Source: JAJDZL01 sp965220665 (GTDB taxonomy: Bacteria > Pseudomonadota > Gammaproteobacteria > Arenicellales > JAJDZL01). From it: DNA of 64,000 nt. The position numbers and the translations under genes are program-made. Location: assembly GCA_965220665.1 (NCBI GenBank), contig CBDCQQ010000004.1:248001-312000 (forward strand), written 5' to 3'. Shown piece by piece: positions 27,301 to 34,069 of this stretch; position 1 is the first letter of the stretch; every line of letters begins with the position of its first letter. The notes under the pieces were generated by a model. It worked only from the letters and a program-made list of their open reading frames with translations. It did no database searches and had not been told where the DNA came from.

Positions 27301-28730
27301 TCACTTAGCATTTTTAGAATCTGGTGATACTCGTCCTCAGATAAGTTGCGATATGGGTATGCGGTCTTCAACAACTGGTAAAGTTCATCAATCTGGCAAT
27401 CGCTAGCGCATGCTTCAGCAACAATTTGCTGAGCGAGTACATCCATCGCTGCACTGCAAACTTCCAAGGTTTCCAACTCGCCATCGCTAACAGCTTTTAA
27501 CAACGCAACACTTTCAACCAACTCATCACGGGTTGTTGGATAGATTCTTCCCTTTGGTGTACGATCGATTGCGTGACCGGACCGCCCTACTCGCTGAAGA
27601 AAAACGGAAATGGAACGAGGAGACCCAAGCTGACAGACCAGATCGATATCTCCAATATCAATTCCAAGTTCCAGTGAAGCAGTTGCAACCAGAGCCTGTA
27701 GTTTGCCGGCTTTCAAGTCCTGTTCAGACTTATGGCGGTGTTCTTTCGATAAACTGCCATGGTGAGACCCGACATTACCCTCACCCAGAATTTCTGTCAG
27801 ATGACGCGTCGCTCTTTCAACATGACGTCGGGTGTTGACAAATATTAATGTAGTTCGGTGCTGCAAAATTTGCTCTGCAATTTGCTGATAAATGTCTGTC
27901 CAGGCAGCTGTTGAAATAACTGCTTCAAGTGGATCAGCTGGCAGCCTGATACCAAGGTCCCATACCCTGACATGTCCAGAGTCAACAATCTCGCAGCCAT
28001 GTGAAGTTCGACCCGTTAAAAATGATGCAATCTGATCCAGAGGGCGTTGTGTAGCTGATAATCCAATTTTTGTGGGAACCTTACCCGCAAGCCGCTCCAA
28101 CCTAGCCATGGATAAACTGAAGTGAGCACCCCTTTTATTCCCTGCCAGTGCATGAATTTCATCCACGATCAACCGGGTTGTCGTATGAAGCATTCTGCGA
28201 CCGGATTCAGACGTCAGCAGCAGATAAAAAGACTCGGGTGTGGTTACCAGAATGTGCGGTGGCTTTTTTGCCATCTTCTGCCGCTCAGTCTGTGAAGTAT
28301 CTCCTGTACGAACTCCAGTTCGAATCTGTAAATCTGTCAATCCGTTCTCAATCAGTCGTTGTCGAATTCCCTCAAGTGGCTGCTCTAAATTTCGTTCTAT
28401 ATCGTAGGAAAGCGCCTTTAAGGGTGAGACATACACAACCAGCGTCGAATCAGGCAGTGCATTGTTGTCAAGCCCGATTTGAATGATTTCATCAATAACC
28501 GCCAGAAAGGCAGCCAGTGTTTTTCCCGAACCTGTCGGAGCGGATACCAGGACGTCTTGATTTTTCTGCACAGCCGGCCAGGCACGCTGCTGACACGGTG
28601 TTGCCCCGTCAAAAGTTTCGTCAAACCAGGTTTGAACGACCGGATGAAAATTCCAAATGTTTTTCTTGCGACTTGACACTAGCTCGTGTTGTTGTTGATG
28701 ACTTAATGAAGCACTTCGGGAAAGGAACAC
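24363..28730 (-). CDS. lhr: Lhr-type ATP-dependent helicase
   Basis: A 1,455-residue superfamily 2 helicase of the full-length bacterial Lhr type. The Lhr core has Walker A APTGSGKT (64-71), DEIH (190-193), SATQRP, and the second RecA domain with FVNTRRHVERA, ATASLELGIDIGDIDLVCQL and QRVGRSGH. A winged helix and Lhr-specific domain follow. The C-terminal half (about 880 onward) is the long extension found in the roughly 1,500-residue enterobacterial form. Lhr proteins translocate 3' to 5' on single-stranded DNA and unwind RNA-DNA hybrids; their role is linked to DNA repair. The gene stands alone, and the IS1595 element is inserted 166 bases upstream of its start. The frame is intact. Confidence 0.92.
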   Translation of the reverse strand: MFLSRSASLSHQQQHELVSSRKKNIWNFHPVVQTWFDETFDGATPCQQRAWPAVQKNQDVLVSAPTGSGKTLAAFLAVIDEIIQIGLDNNALPDSTLVVYVSPLKALSYDIERNLEQPLEGIRQRLIENGLTDLQIRTGVRTGDTSQTERQKMAKKPPHILVTTPESFYLLLTSESGRRMLHTTTRLIVDEIHALAGNKRGAHFSLSMARLERLAGKVPTKIGLSATQRPLDQIASFLTGRTSHGCEIVDSGHVRVWDLGIRLPADPLEAVISTAAWTDIYQQIAEQILQHRTTLIFVNTRRHVERATRHLTEILGEGNVGSHHGSLSKEHRHKSEQDLKAGKLQALVATASLELGIDIGDIDLVCQLGSPRSISVFLQRVGRSGHAIDRTPKGRIYPTTRDELVESVALLKAVSDGELETLEVCSAAMDVLAQQIVAEACASDCQIDELYQLLKTAYPYRNLSEDEYHQILKMLSEGFTFRRGRRSAYIHLDAVNRIIRARRGARIVAATNAGVIPDLFDYDVILEPDDIRIGTVNEDFAFESLVGDIFQLGNTSYRIRQVAKGFVRVEDAKGLPPNIPFWLGEGRGRSDALSQAVSDLRETAQNFLEESEFDVAVKQFQSAFSVDESVARQVLTYLEAARKSLGHLPTRKSIVFERFFDEAGDSHLVIHSVYGSRLNKAWGLAFRKRFCVRFNFELQAAALEDCFILSLGPTHSFALEEVQKYVKSASSREILSQAVLGAPMFPTRWRWAANTALAVLRFNRGKKVPPPFQRNDSEDLLSLVFPDQVACQENITGPIEIPSHPLVLQTLRDCLEELMDANGFKQLLELIEKNEVSIECRDLSEPSPLTHEVLTAKPYAFLDDAPAEERRTLAVQTRRLTGLTDISQFGRFDSEVLRQVAEAVWPNPRDSEELHDAMVTTGYFCFGDSFLINSEYSDLFDTDPGESEWYRFFEQLRSEKRATQVTLSSNVVLWVAAERLDELLLLHPDADYSPRIKSATIAQTPVSDPQSALLSLLRSRLSIIGPRSVGLISSSIELPPKEIETALQALENEGSVMRGQFREFVNAVEWCERNYLARLHKSAISKLRNQIKPVDTRQYSRYLMRWMRLSANTVGEGPESLSQILDSLQGYEAPAGVWESDLLPARVFEYAPDLLDQLSVTGRFVWCRLSVPDGLASKQQLNRVYRQRTSIKAIPLTFLRRNQLRAWKSLTERRKTVEPNLSGKTRSVLEAFSDFGPLFFEEIQDELSMLPTHVEQCLVELFSLGMVTCDHYGGIRALLMTERDRHKKSRLGRLGNHAVQSSGRWSLLVHPKRSPAVEMSEEDLVEVAGRALLKRYGIIFYELIAREGKFLPKWKELRRFYSRLEDRGEVRGGRFVEGVGGEQFALPNAIKMLRNDTSSSKSLKIHPADPFNLSSIISPESTVVVEPNNYLIYRDGELVEASSNVRQFRRPTLVR

Positions 28731-28887
28731 AAGCCGAAAGTCATGTTTGCAGAATATGATTTATAAAACAACAACATATAAACAGAAATAGTTCATTTCG
28801 TGAATCAATCTTTCATGCTCATTATTATGAACTATTGTCATTTCAGATGCATTTCCATACTGTGAACAGAATAAAATTAAGTTACCA

Positions 28888-28895
28888 AATTATTT
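28888..28895. repeat. Left target-site duplication of the IS1595-family element
   Basis: AATTATTT directly abuts the left inverted end and is repeated exactly at 31759-31766 after the right end. Eight bases is the usual duplication length for IS1595-family insertion. Confidence 0.92.
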
Positions 28896-28919
28896 GGGAA
28901 TTATATCCAATCCTAACCA
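28896..28919 (+). repeat. Left inverted end of the IS1595-family element
   Basis: 24 bases identical to the reverse complement of 31735-31758. On the minus strand it contains TATAAT (28900-28905) pointing out of the element toward lhr, a possible outward -10. Confidence 0.93.
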
Positions 28920-28935
28920 AAACCCTCAAAACGGC

Positions 28936-28964
28936 TTGACTTTTCCTAACCATTAGGGTATGTT
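28936..28964 (+). promoter_or_regulatory. Promoter of the IS1595-family operon
   Basis: TTGACT (28936-28941) and TATGTT (28959-28964) are spaced by 17 bases, a good sigma-70 arrangement just inside the left end. The start would fall near 28971, inside the palindrome at 28966-28991, giving a leader of only about 27 bases before the transposase ATG. Confidence 0.6.
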
Positions 28965-28965
28965 A

Positions 28966-28991
28966 ATACCAATAAATCAACGAATTGGTAT
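28966..28991 (+). promoter_or_regulatory. Palindrome overlapping the transposase operon start (operator or leader hairpin)
   Basis: ATACCAAT (28966-28973) and ATTGGTAT (28984-28991) are perfect inverted repeats around a 10-base spacer. The palindrome begins two bases after the -10 box and ends six bases before the transposase ATG. It could be a repressor site or an mRNA hairpin over the start region. No purine-rich ribosome site is visible before the ATG. Confidence 0.5.
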
Positions 28992-28997
28992 AGAAAA

Positions 28998-29936
28998 ATG
29001 GCACAGAAAGCACCCGGAAAAGCATACCGCAAAGGCATGTCGCTGGTTGAGCTGTTCAGGAAGTTCCCGAATGATGAAGCCGCTGAGGAATGGTTTATCG
29101 AAGCCCGCTGGAACGGCAAAGTGAAATGCCCCAAGTGCGGTTCAGACAATATCCAAGACCCGACTACGCACCCTGAAATGCGTTTCCGCTGTCGCAAGTG
29201 CCGCAAGTTCTTTTCGACCAAAACCGGCACGGTCATGCAGGGTTCAAATCTTGGTTATCAGGTCTGGGCAATTGCCATCTATCAGATGTCAACGAATCTC
29301 AAAGGCGTTTCAAGCATGAAACTGTCTCGTGATCTGGACATCACGCAGAAACACGCCTGGCACTTGGCGCACCGAATCCGTGAGACTTTCAACGACAGTC
29401 AGGAACTGTTTAATGGCATTGTCGAAGTCGATGAGACTTATGTAGGCGGTTTGGAAAAGAACAAACACGCCAACAAGAAACTGAATGCCGGTCGCGGCGG
29501 TGTTGGTAAAGCCATCGTAGCGGGTGCGAAAGACCGAGAAGCCAACCAGGTGTCAGCAAAGGTTGTCGAGAACACCAAGCGTCCAACGCTTCACGGATTC
29601 ATCGAAGATAACATCGAACAAGGCTCGACCGTCTGCACAGACGATTTCATGAGCTACAACAACATGCAGGGCTACGATCACCGATCAGTCAAGCATTCAG
29701 TTGGTGAATATGTTGACGAAAACATTCACATCAACGGCATGGAATCATTCTGGAGCGTACTGAAACGCGCTCACAAAGGCGTATTCCACAAAATCAGTCA
29801 TAAACACCTTGATCGGTATGTTCAGGAATTCTCCGGTCGCCACAATATTCGGTCAAAAGACACCAAAAATCAGATGGCGACCATCGCCAGTAAAATGGTG
29901 GGAAAACAGTTGACCTACAAGCAGTTGATTTCGTGA
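28998..29936 (+). CDS. IS1595-family transposase
   Basis: A 312-residue transposase. The N-terminal zinc ribbon has Cys44, Cys47, Cys65 and Cys68 (CPKC ... CRKC). A helix-turn-helix-like stretch follows (SSMKLSRDLDITQKHAWHLA), and then the DDE catalytic core: Asp145 in VEVDETYVGG, Asp215 in TDDFMSYN, and HINGMESFWSVLKRAHKG with Asn246 and Glu249, the family's third-residue region. The length and the CPKC-x17-CRKC ribbon fit the IS1595 family. The stop codon shares its last base with the first base of the methyltransferase ATG (TGATG at 29934-29938), so the downstream gene is coupled. The frame is intact, and the ends of the element are perfect, so it is likely active. Confidence 0.93.
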   Translation: MAQKAPGKAYRKGMSLVELFRKFPNDEAAEEWFIEARWNGKVKCPKCGSDNIQDPTTHPEMRFRCRKCRKFFSTKTGTVMQGSNLGYQVWAIAIYQMSTNLKGVSSMKLSRDLDITQKHAWHLAHRIRETFNDSQELFNGIVEVDETYVGGLEKNKHANKKLNAGRGGVGKAIVAGAKDREANQVSAKVVENTKRPTLHGFIEDNIEQGSTVCTDDFMSYNNMQGYDHRSVKHSVGEYVDENIHINGMESFWSVLKRAHKGVFHKISHKHLDRYVQEFSGRHNIRSKDTKNQMATIASKMVGKQLTYKQLIS

Positions 29937-30730
29937 TGAGCGGGTGCAAATTAATTCAAGCCAATAATCTTATAACTGGCGATGCAGTTGAAATTCTAAA
30001 TTCTTGGAATGAAACCTGCATTGATCTGACAGTTACCAGTCCGCCCTACGACAATCTCAGGAACTATAACGGCTATTCTTTCAATGCGGCATCCATGCTG
30101 TCAGCCATTTACGGCGTGACCAAACAAGGCGGCGTATGCGTGTGGGTGGTTGGAGATAAGATCAATGGTGGTCGAAGTTTATCCAGTTTTGATCATGCAT
30201 TTGTTGGGCGTGACTGCGGATTTATTGTGCATGATGTGATGATTTACCAAAAGAAAAATACGCCGTTCCAGCGATCAAATGCGTACACAAACTGCTATGA
30301 ATTGATGATTGTGTTCTCGAAAGGTAAGCCTAAAACTTTCAATCCTTTGAAAGAACCCACGAAACGTCACGGCTGGGAAACCGCCGTATCCAATAAAGGT
30401 CCTGATGCAGTGAATCGCAAGCGTCCAGTCGAACTGAAAAAGGAAAAGACAAAAAACAACATCTGGCAGTATGCGGTTGGATACGGTGGAACTACTGCTG
30501 ACAAAATCGCATTCCAACATCCTGCTGTTTTCCCTGAAAAACTCGCAGCAGATCACATCTTAACATGGACTAATCCAGGTGACCTGGTTCTTGACCCGAT
30601 GTGTGGAAGCGGAACCACGTGCAAAATGGCAAGTAAGAATAATCGAAAATGGATTGGCATTGACATATCGAAAGAATACATCGAAATCGCTAAAAATCGC
30701 TTGGCGCAAGTATCAGCTTTAACCGCATGA
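29936..30730 (+). CDS. Beta-class site-specific DNA methyltransferase (passenger gene)
   Basis: A 264-residue amino-methyltransferase of the N6-adenine/N4-cytosine group. The catalytic motif TSPPY (about 34-38) comes first and the SAM-binding motif DPMCGSGTT (about 220-228) near the C-terminus. This IV-then-I order defines the beta class. The SPPY form is frequent in N4-cytosine enzymes but also occurs in adenine enzymes. The target-recognition region between them contains FQRSNAYTNCYELMIVFSKG. The ATG at 29936 overlaps the transposase stop by one base, and a GTG one codon earlier is possible. The stop overlaps the nuclease-like gene by four bases (ATGA). Placement suggests it protects DNA against the next gene's product or marks the element; that is inference. 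The target sequence is unknown. Confidence 0.88.
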   Translation: MSGCKLIQANNLITGDAVEILNSWNETCIDLTVTSPPYDNLRNYNGYSFNAASMLSAIYGVTKQGGVCVWVVGDKINGGRSLSSFDHAFVGRDCGFIVHDVMIYQKKNTPFQRSNAYTNCYELMIVFSKGKPKTFNPLKEPTKRHGWETAVSNKGPDAVNRKRPVELKKEKTKNNIWQYAVGYGGTTADKIAFQHPAVFPEKLAADHILTWTNPGDLVLDPMCGSGTTCKMASKNNRKWIGIDISKEYIEIAKNRLAQVSALTA

Positions 30731-31383
30731 CTGCCAACCGAGATGCACCTGAAAGACGTGTTCCGGACGGTCATACTGTTCCTGAATGGGTTGTAATCAT
30801 CGCAGATGGACGTTTGGCTATAGTGCAGAAGCGTACAGATCGCGGCGTTAGAGTCAAATTACCATTAGGCGGACGAGAGTTAATGCTCCCAATAGACGCT
30901 ACCCGCCCGTTTAATCCTGAAGATTATCCGGTTCAACTTCATCATACAAAGCGTAAGCAGATGAAAGAACGGGGTAAAATCCCAAGAGACGAAATAGAAA
31001 AAGTTTGCAATCAATGCTTCACCATCAAGCCAGTTGATGATTTTGCACCAAATCAAACGAGAAAAGGAGGCTCAACAATATACCGTCCAACTTGCAAAAT
31101 TTGTCGTGAAGGGGTGGATGGTGTAAAGAATCACGAAACAAGAAGCGATGGATCAATGCCTATTGAACCGCCTGTTGGTTTATTCTGGCAATGCCCAATT
31201 TGTGAGAAACATGGAATTGTAGGCGTGACGGTGAAAATAGTTTTGGATCACGGACATCTGACAGGTGATGCAAGAGATTACATCTGCGACAGCTGCAATA
31301 CTGGATTAGGACGCTTTCGCAACGGCAAGAATTTTCTCAGGAATGCTGTCGCTTTTTTAGAAAAATGGGAACCTGATAACTGA
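30727..31383 (+). CDS. Endonuclease VII-like HNH protein (passenger gene)
   Basis: A 218-residue zinc-finger protein. The C-terminal part matches the recombination endonuclease VII group of HNH nucleases: CPICE (Cys156, Cys159), then the metal-site LDHGHLTG (about 173-180), then YICDSCNTGLGRF (Cys187, Cys190, Asn191). A second cysteine pair set, CNQC (94-97) and CKIC (123-126), forms another likely zinc knuckle upstream. Residues 1-80 are unlike the phage enzymes and may give specificity. The start codon overlaps the methyltransferase stop, so the two are produced together. Phage Endo VII resolves branched DNA, and cellular relatives include restriction-like nucleases. I infer a restriction-type partner of the methyltransferase, but a role in transposition or DNA repair is equally open. 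Confidence 0.8.
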   Translation: MTANRDAPERRVPDGHTVPEWVVIIADGRLAIVQKRTDRGVRVKLPLGGRELMLPIDATRPFNPEDYPVQLHHTKRKQMKERGKIPRDEIEKVCNQCFTIKPVDDFAPNQTRKGGSTIYRPTCKICREGVDGVKNHETRSDGSMPIEPPVGLFWQCPICEKHGIVGVTVKIVLDHGHLTGDARDYICDSCNTGLGRFRNGKNFLRNAVAFLEKWEPDN

Positions 31384-31397
31384 TAGGGGTATATGAA

Positions 31398-31547
31398 ATG
31401 AAGGAAACAGTCCAGCGCAAGTCAAAATACGACGAGCATTTTGAGCAGATCAAAGCGAGCCCGGAGCAGGTGGCGAAGGCGGTGATGCAATCGCCGAACC
31501 GGAAGGGTAACGAATGGAAGTATAAAAAAGAGGGCAAAAAAGTATAA
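31398..31547 (+). CDS. Small 49-residue protein inside the IS1595-family element
   Basis: A short frame beginning MKETVQRKSKYDEHFEQIKA and ending KYKKEGKKV, 14 bases after the Endo VII-like gene. It is highly charged, with a central helix-like stretch (ASPEQVAKAVMQSPN) and a basic tail, so nucleic-acid binding is conceivable. It is in the same direction as the operon and lies before the terminator at 31675-31706. I do not recognise a family. There is no strong ribosome site (GGGGT is about seven bases before the ATG). It could be a non-coding stretch, although the even codon use and lysine-rich end favour a real peptide. Confidence 0.45.
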   Translation: MKETVQRKSKYDEHFEQIKASPEQVAKAVMQSPNRKGNEWKYKKEGKKV

Positions 31548-31578
31548 TGATGTATACTAAATCATCCCATTTGGGAGA

Positions 31579-31645
31579 GCGGGTGAGGGGAATCGAACCC
31601 CCGGGATAATTGTTTTGGAGACGTATCCCGACCAGATCCACCCGC
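31579..31645 (-). tRNA. tRNA-like structure with CCA (Trp) anticodon loop, probably degenerate
   Basis: The minus strand folds as follows: a perfect 7-bp acceptor-like stem (GCGGGTG with CACCCGC), directly joined to a 5-bp T-arm with a canonical T-loop (GGGGG TTCGATT CCCCT), and a 6-bp stem GGGATA/TATCCC enclosing CTCCAAA, the usual tRNA-Trp anticodon loop. At 67 bases it is too short for a normal tRNA, has no proper D-arm and encodes no CCA end. The acceptor-plus-T-arm-plus-long-stem plan also recalls the tRNA-like domain of tmRNA. It lies within the IS1595-family element, opposite to the operon. An extended -10 box lies upstream of it at 31709-31717. Confidence 0.45.
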
Positions 31646-31674
31646 ATTAGTCCGTCCGTAATTATGGATTTGAA

Positions 31675-31706
31675 CAGGCACCAATCGAAAGGTCGGTGCC
31701 TGTTTT
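31675..31706 (+). terminator. Rho-independent terminator of the IS1595-family operon
   Basis: CAGGCACC (31675-31682) pairs perfectly with GGTGCCTG (31695-31702) across a 12-base loop, followed by TTTT. It stops plus-strand transcription of the transposase operon just before the right end. Read in the other direction it would form a hairpin in the leader of the tRNA-like transcript. Confidence 0.75.
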
Positions 31707-31708
31707 CT

Positions 31709-31717
31709 ATTATATCA
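31709..31717 (-). promoter_or_regulatory. Extended -10 box for the tRNA-like transcript
   Basis: Minus-strand TGATATAAT (TGN plus perfect TATAAT) lies about 64 bases upstream of the tRNA-like 5' end. No good -35 is present, which is acceptable for an extended -10 promoter. It would start transcription near 31702, inside the terminator stem. Confidence 0.4.
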
Positions 31718-31734
31718 GCGGTTGCGGTTGGCGA

Positions 31735-31758
31735 TGGTTAGGATTGGATATAATTCCC
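31735..31758 (-). repeat. Right inverted end of the IS1595-family element
   Basis: 24 bases that are the exact reverse complement of 28896-28919. On the plus strand it holds TATAAT (31749-31754) facing out of the element toward the MFS gene at 31871, a potential outward -10. Confidence 0.93.
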
Positions 31759-31766
31759 AATTATTT
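31759..31766. repeat. Right target-site duplication of the IS1595-family element
   Basis: AATTATTT, identical to 28888-28895, immediately follows the right inverted end. Confidence 0.92.
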
Positions 31767-31870
31767 ACATATGATTTTGACTAATCGTATTGGCGAAAAC
31801 CTGCATTGACGCAAGTTGACACACTCGTCTCTCCCCCTGCCTTTTTCACAGTTTACTGCCGGCTGATGCG

Positions 31871-33133
31871 TTGCTAAAGACGCTGACATCTATCTCTTCA
31901 CTGCTTGTCGGATACATCTTCCTGTTCATAGGAAATGCGCTTTTGTCGACACTGGTTTCGCTACGCGCTGAGATGGAATTATTCGCCACTTTCCAAATTG
32001 GGCTGATTAACGCTGCCTACTTTCTTGGCCTATTTATTGGTGCCAAATTCTGTGATCGTTTGGTCGCAAGATCTGGCCACAGTCGATCCTATGCGGTGTT
32101 TGCTGCTGTTGCCGCAATATGTGCTCTGCTACACGCGATTGTGGTGAGTCCCTACGCGTGGATCGTGATTCGTTTGGGCACCGGAATTTGCGGTGCTGGA
32201 TTGATGATGGTTACCGAAAGTTGGTTAAATTCAAAGGCAACCCGAAGCACCCGAGGTCAGATTCTGTCAATTTACATGATTACTCACGTCGTAGCTTCAG
32301 GTTCCGGCCAGTTGTTCATTCCGCTGGCGGATCCAAAAACGTTTCAACTGTTCTCAATTGCGGCAATCGGCTACTGTCTGGCTTTGTTGCCAGTTCTGAT
32401 AACTCGACAGAATGCCCCAAATTTACCGAAAAAGGGCAAAATCAAGTTTGCAGAAATATTCCGCTATTCCAAAATTGGAATGATTGGAGCATTTTGTTGC
32501 GGTCTGGTTTCAGCTGCTCTTTACGGGCTTGCGCCGATTTATACCCAGAAAATCGGAATGACCACAACCACGACTGCTCTGTTCATGGCCTTATTCATAT
32601 TTGGCGGTGGGGTTTTACAGTGGCCAGTAGGAAAACTGTCAGATCGGTTAGACAGGCGCAAACTGATTGCAGTAATGAGTCTGATCAGCGGTCTGCTTTC
32701 ACTTACAGTTTTGTATAGCTCTCATCTGAGTCTGGCATATTTCTTGACATCCGCCGCCTTGTTTGGCGCATTTTCATTCACCGTCTATCCGATTGCGCTG
32801 GCATATATCAACGATTCGACTCCTGATGATAGACTTATCTATGCTTCTGCAGGCATGTTGACTGCATTCAGCACGGGAGCGGTCTTCGGACCCATTCTGG
32901 CTGCCTCCGCAATTGAGATACTCGGTTATGGCAGCTTATTCTGGTATGTTGCTGTCGTTTATGTGTTCTATTCCGTATTGGTGGTGCTGCGAATTCGCAC
33001 CAAACCAGCACCGGAGAAAAAGAGATTCAGAAGATTTTTCCGTGCATCTGTTCGATCAGGAATCAGCACCAAAGTGGTACAGGATGAAATTGACAAAGAC
33101 ATGGTAAAGATGTTAGGTGGTAAACGGCGTTAG
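31871..33133 (+). CDS. MFS transporter (YcaD-like)
   Basis: A 420-residue major facilitator with about twelve membrane helices and a basic cytoplasmic tail. It begins SSLLVGYIFLFIGNALLSTL, has the loop 2-3 segment GAKFCDRLVARSGHSRSY and an equivalent GKLSDRLDRRKLIAV in the second half. The ESWLNSKATRSTRGQILSIY block in helix 4-5 is characteristic of the YcaD/YfkF-like branch of poorly characterised exporters. The start is TTG at 31871, with no strong ribosome site; no ATG in frame would keep helix 1 intact. The IS1595 element is inserted 112 bases upstream and has an outward TATAAT in its right end, which might affect expression. The substrate is unknown. Confidence 0.85.
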   Translation: MLKTLTSISSLLVGYIFLFIGNALLSTLVSLRAEMELFATFQIGLINAAYFLGLFIGAKFCDRLVARSGHSRSYAVFAAVAAICALLHAIVVSPYAWIVIRLGTGICGAGLMMVTESWLNSKATRSTRGQILSIYMITHVVASGSGQLFIPLADPKTFQLFSIAAIGYCLALLPVLITRQNAPNLPKKGKIKFAEIFRYSKIGMIGAFCCGLVSAALYGLAPIYTQKIGMTTTTTALFMALFIFGGGVLQWPVGKLSDRLDRRKLIAVMSLISGLLSLTVLYSSHLSLAYFLTSAALFGAFSFTVYPIALAYINDSTPDDRLIYASAGMLTAFSTGAVFGPILAASAIEILGYGSLFWYVAVVYVFYSVLVVLRIRTKPAPEKKRFRRFFRASVRSGISTKVVQDEIDKDMVKMLGGKRR

Positions 33134-33175
33134 TGCCACATAGCTAGGAATTCGATAAATTGGACTGAAGCTCAA

Positions 33176-34069
33176 TCAAGGATTACGTAATAAGCGGATC
33201 AGACTCGACGTATCCCAACGAGACCCTCCCATTGCAATAATCTCTGCGTAAAACTGATCAACAAGTGCAGTAACTGGCAATCTCGCACCGACTGAATTGG
33301 CCTCCGACAAACAAATACCCAGGTCTTTTCTCATCCACTCCACCGCAAAGCCGAATTCAAACTCGTCGTCAACCATGGTAGTGCCTCGATTTTCCATCTG
33401 CCACGACTGCGCCGCACCTTTGGAGATGACATCCAAAACAAGTTTTTCATCAAGACCAACTTTGGTTGCAAAATTCAAGGCTTCAGATAAACCCTGAACC
33501 AGCCCAGCAATGGAGATCTGATTGACCATTTTTGTGAGTTGTCCCGATCCAACTGGCCCCATCAGAGTTACCGCACGTCCATAGCTTGACATTACAGGTG
33601 CTACACGATCGAATACTTCTTTCTCTCCGCCTGCCATTATGGTCAGCACGCCATTCTCGGCTCCAGCCTGCCCACCAGATACCGGTGCATCGATGAAGTG
33701 AATACCGGACTCAGATGCAGCCTCTGATAGTTTTCTTGCAATTCTGGCGGAGGCGGTGGTGTGATCAATAAATACCGAACCGGGTTTCATAGTAGAAAAG
33801 GCACCATTCTCCCCACAGCATACTTGCTCAATATCAAAATCATTACCAACACATGCAAATACTGCATCTGCATTCTCTGCTGCAGCAGCCGGGGTCGGTG
33901 CTGTTGTCCCTGAGTGTTCTTTCGACCAAGCCGTGGCTTTTTCAGATGAACGGTTGTAGACGCAGACCTGGTAGCCATTTCCGGCAAGATGTCCGGCCAT
34001 TGGATAGCCCATTACTCCGAGCCCGAGGTAGCTGGTCCGAATTGATTTTTGGTCTGCAGTTGATGTCAT
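33176..34069 (-). CDS. NAD(P)-dependent beta-hydroxyacid dehydrogenase (3-hydroxyisobutyrate dehydrogenase family)
   Basis: A 297-residue oxidoreductase of the 3-hydroxyisobutyrate/tartronate-semialdehyde reductase family. The Rossmann motif GLGVMG is at 16-21. The substrate loop reads FIDAPVSGGQAGAENG (about 125-140), and the catalytic lysine is Lys180 in GSGQLTKMVNQ. The motif after strand 2 (VYNRSSEK) is compatible with NADP(H). Members act on 3-hydroxyisobutyrate (valine breakdown), tartronate semialdehyde (glyoxylate use) or succinic semialdehyde. With glyoxylate-producing genes elsewhere in the window, a tartronate-semialdehyde role is possible but unproven. It converges on the MFS gene, 42 bases away. 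The family is sure; the substrate is open. Confidence 0.86.
   Translation of the reverse strand: MTSTADQKSIRTSYLGLGVMGYPMAGHLAGNGYQVCVYNRSSEKATAWSKEHSGTTAPTPAAAAENADAVFACVGNDFDIEQVCCGENGAFSTMKPGSVFIDHTTASARIARKLSEAASESGIHFIDAPVSGGQAGAENGVLTIMAGGEKEVFDRVAPVMSSYGRAVTLMGPVGSGQLTKMVNQISIAGLVQGLSEALNFATKVGLDEKLVLDVISKGAAQSWQMENRGTTMVDDEFEFGFAVEWMRKDLGICLSEANSVGARLPVTALVDQFYAEIIAMGGSRWDTSSLIRLLRNP

Larger units (their letters stand above)
28896..31758 (+). mobile_element. Complete IS1595-family element with passenger genes
   Basis: A 2,863-bp element bounded by perfect 24-bp inverted ends (28896-28919 and 31735-31758, starting GGGAATTATATCC) and by a perfect 8-bp direct repeat, AATTATTT. In order it holds a promoter with an adjoining palindrome, the transposase, a DNA methyltransferase, an Endonuclease VII-like HNH protein, a 49-residue ORF, a tRNA-like fold on the opposite strand and a rho-independent terminator. 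The three large frames overlap by 1-4 bases and so form one operon. Passenger genes are known in the IS1595 family; I do not know this combination as a described element. It sits between divergent lhr and an MFS gene. The perfect ends and duplication suggest recent insertion. Confidence 0.93.
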
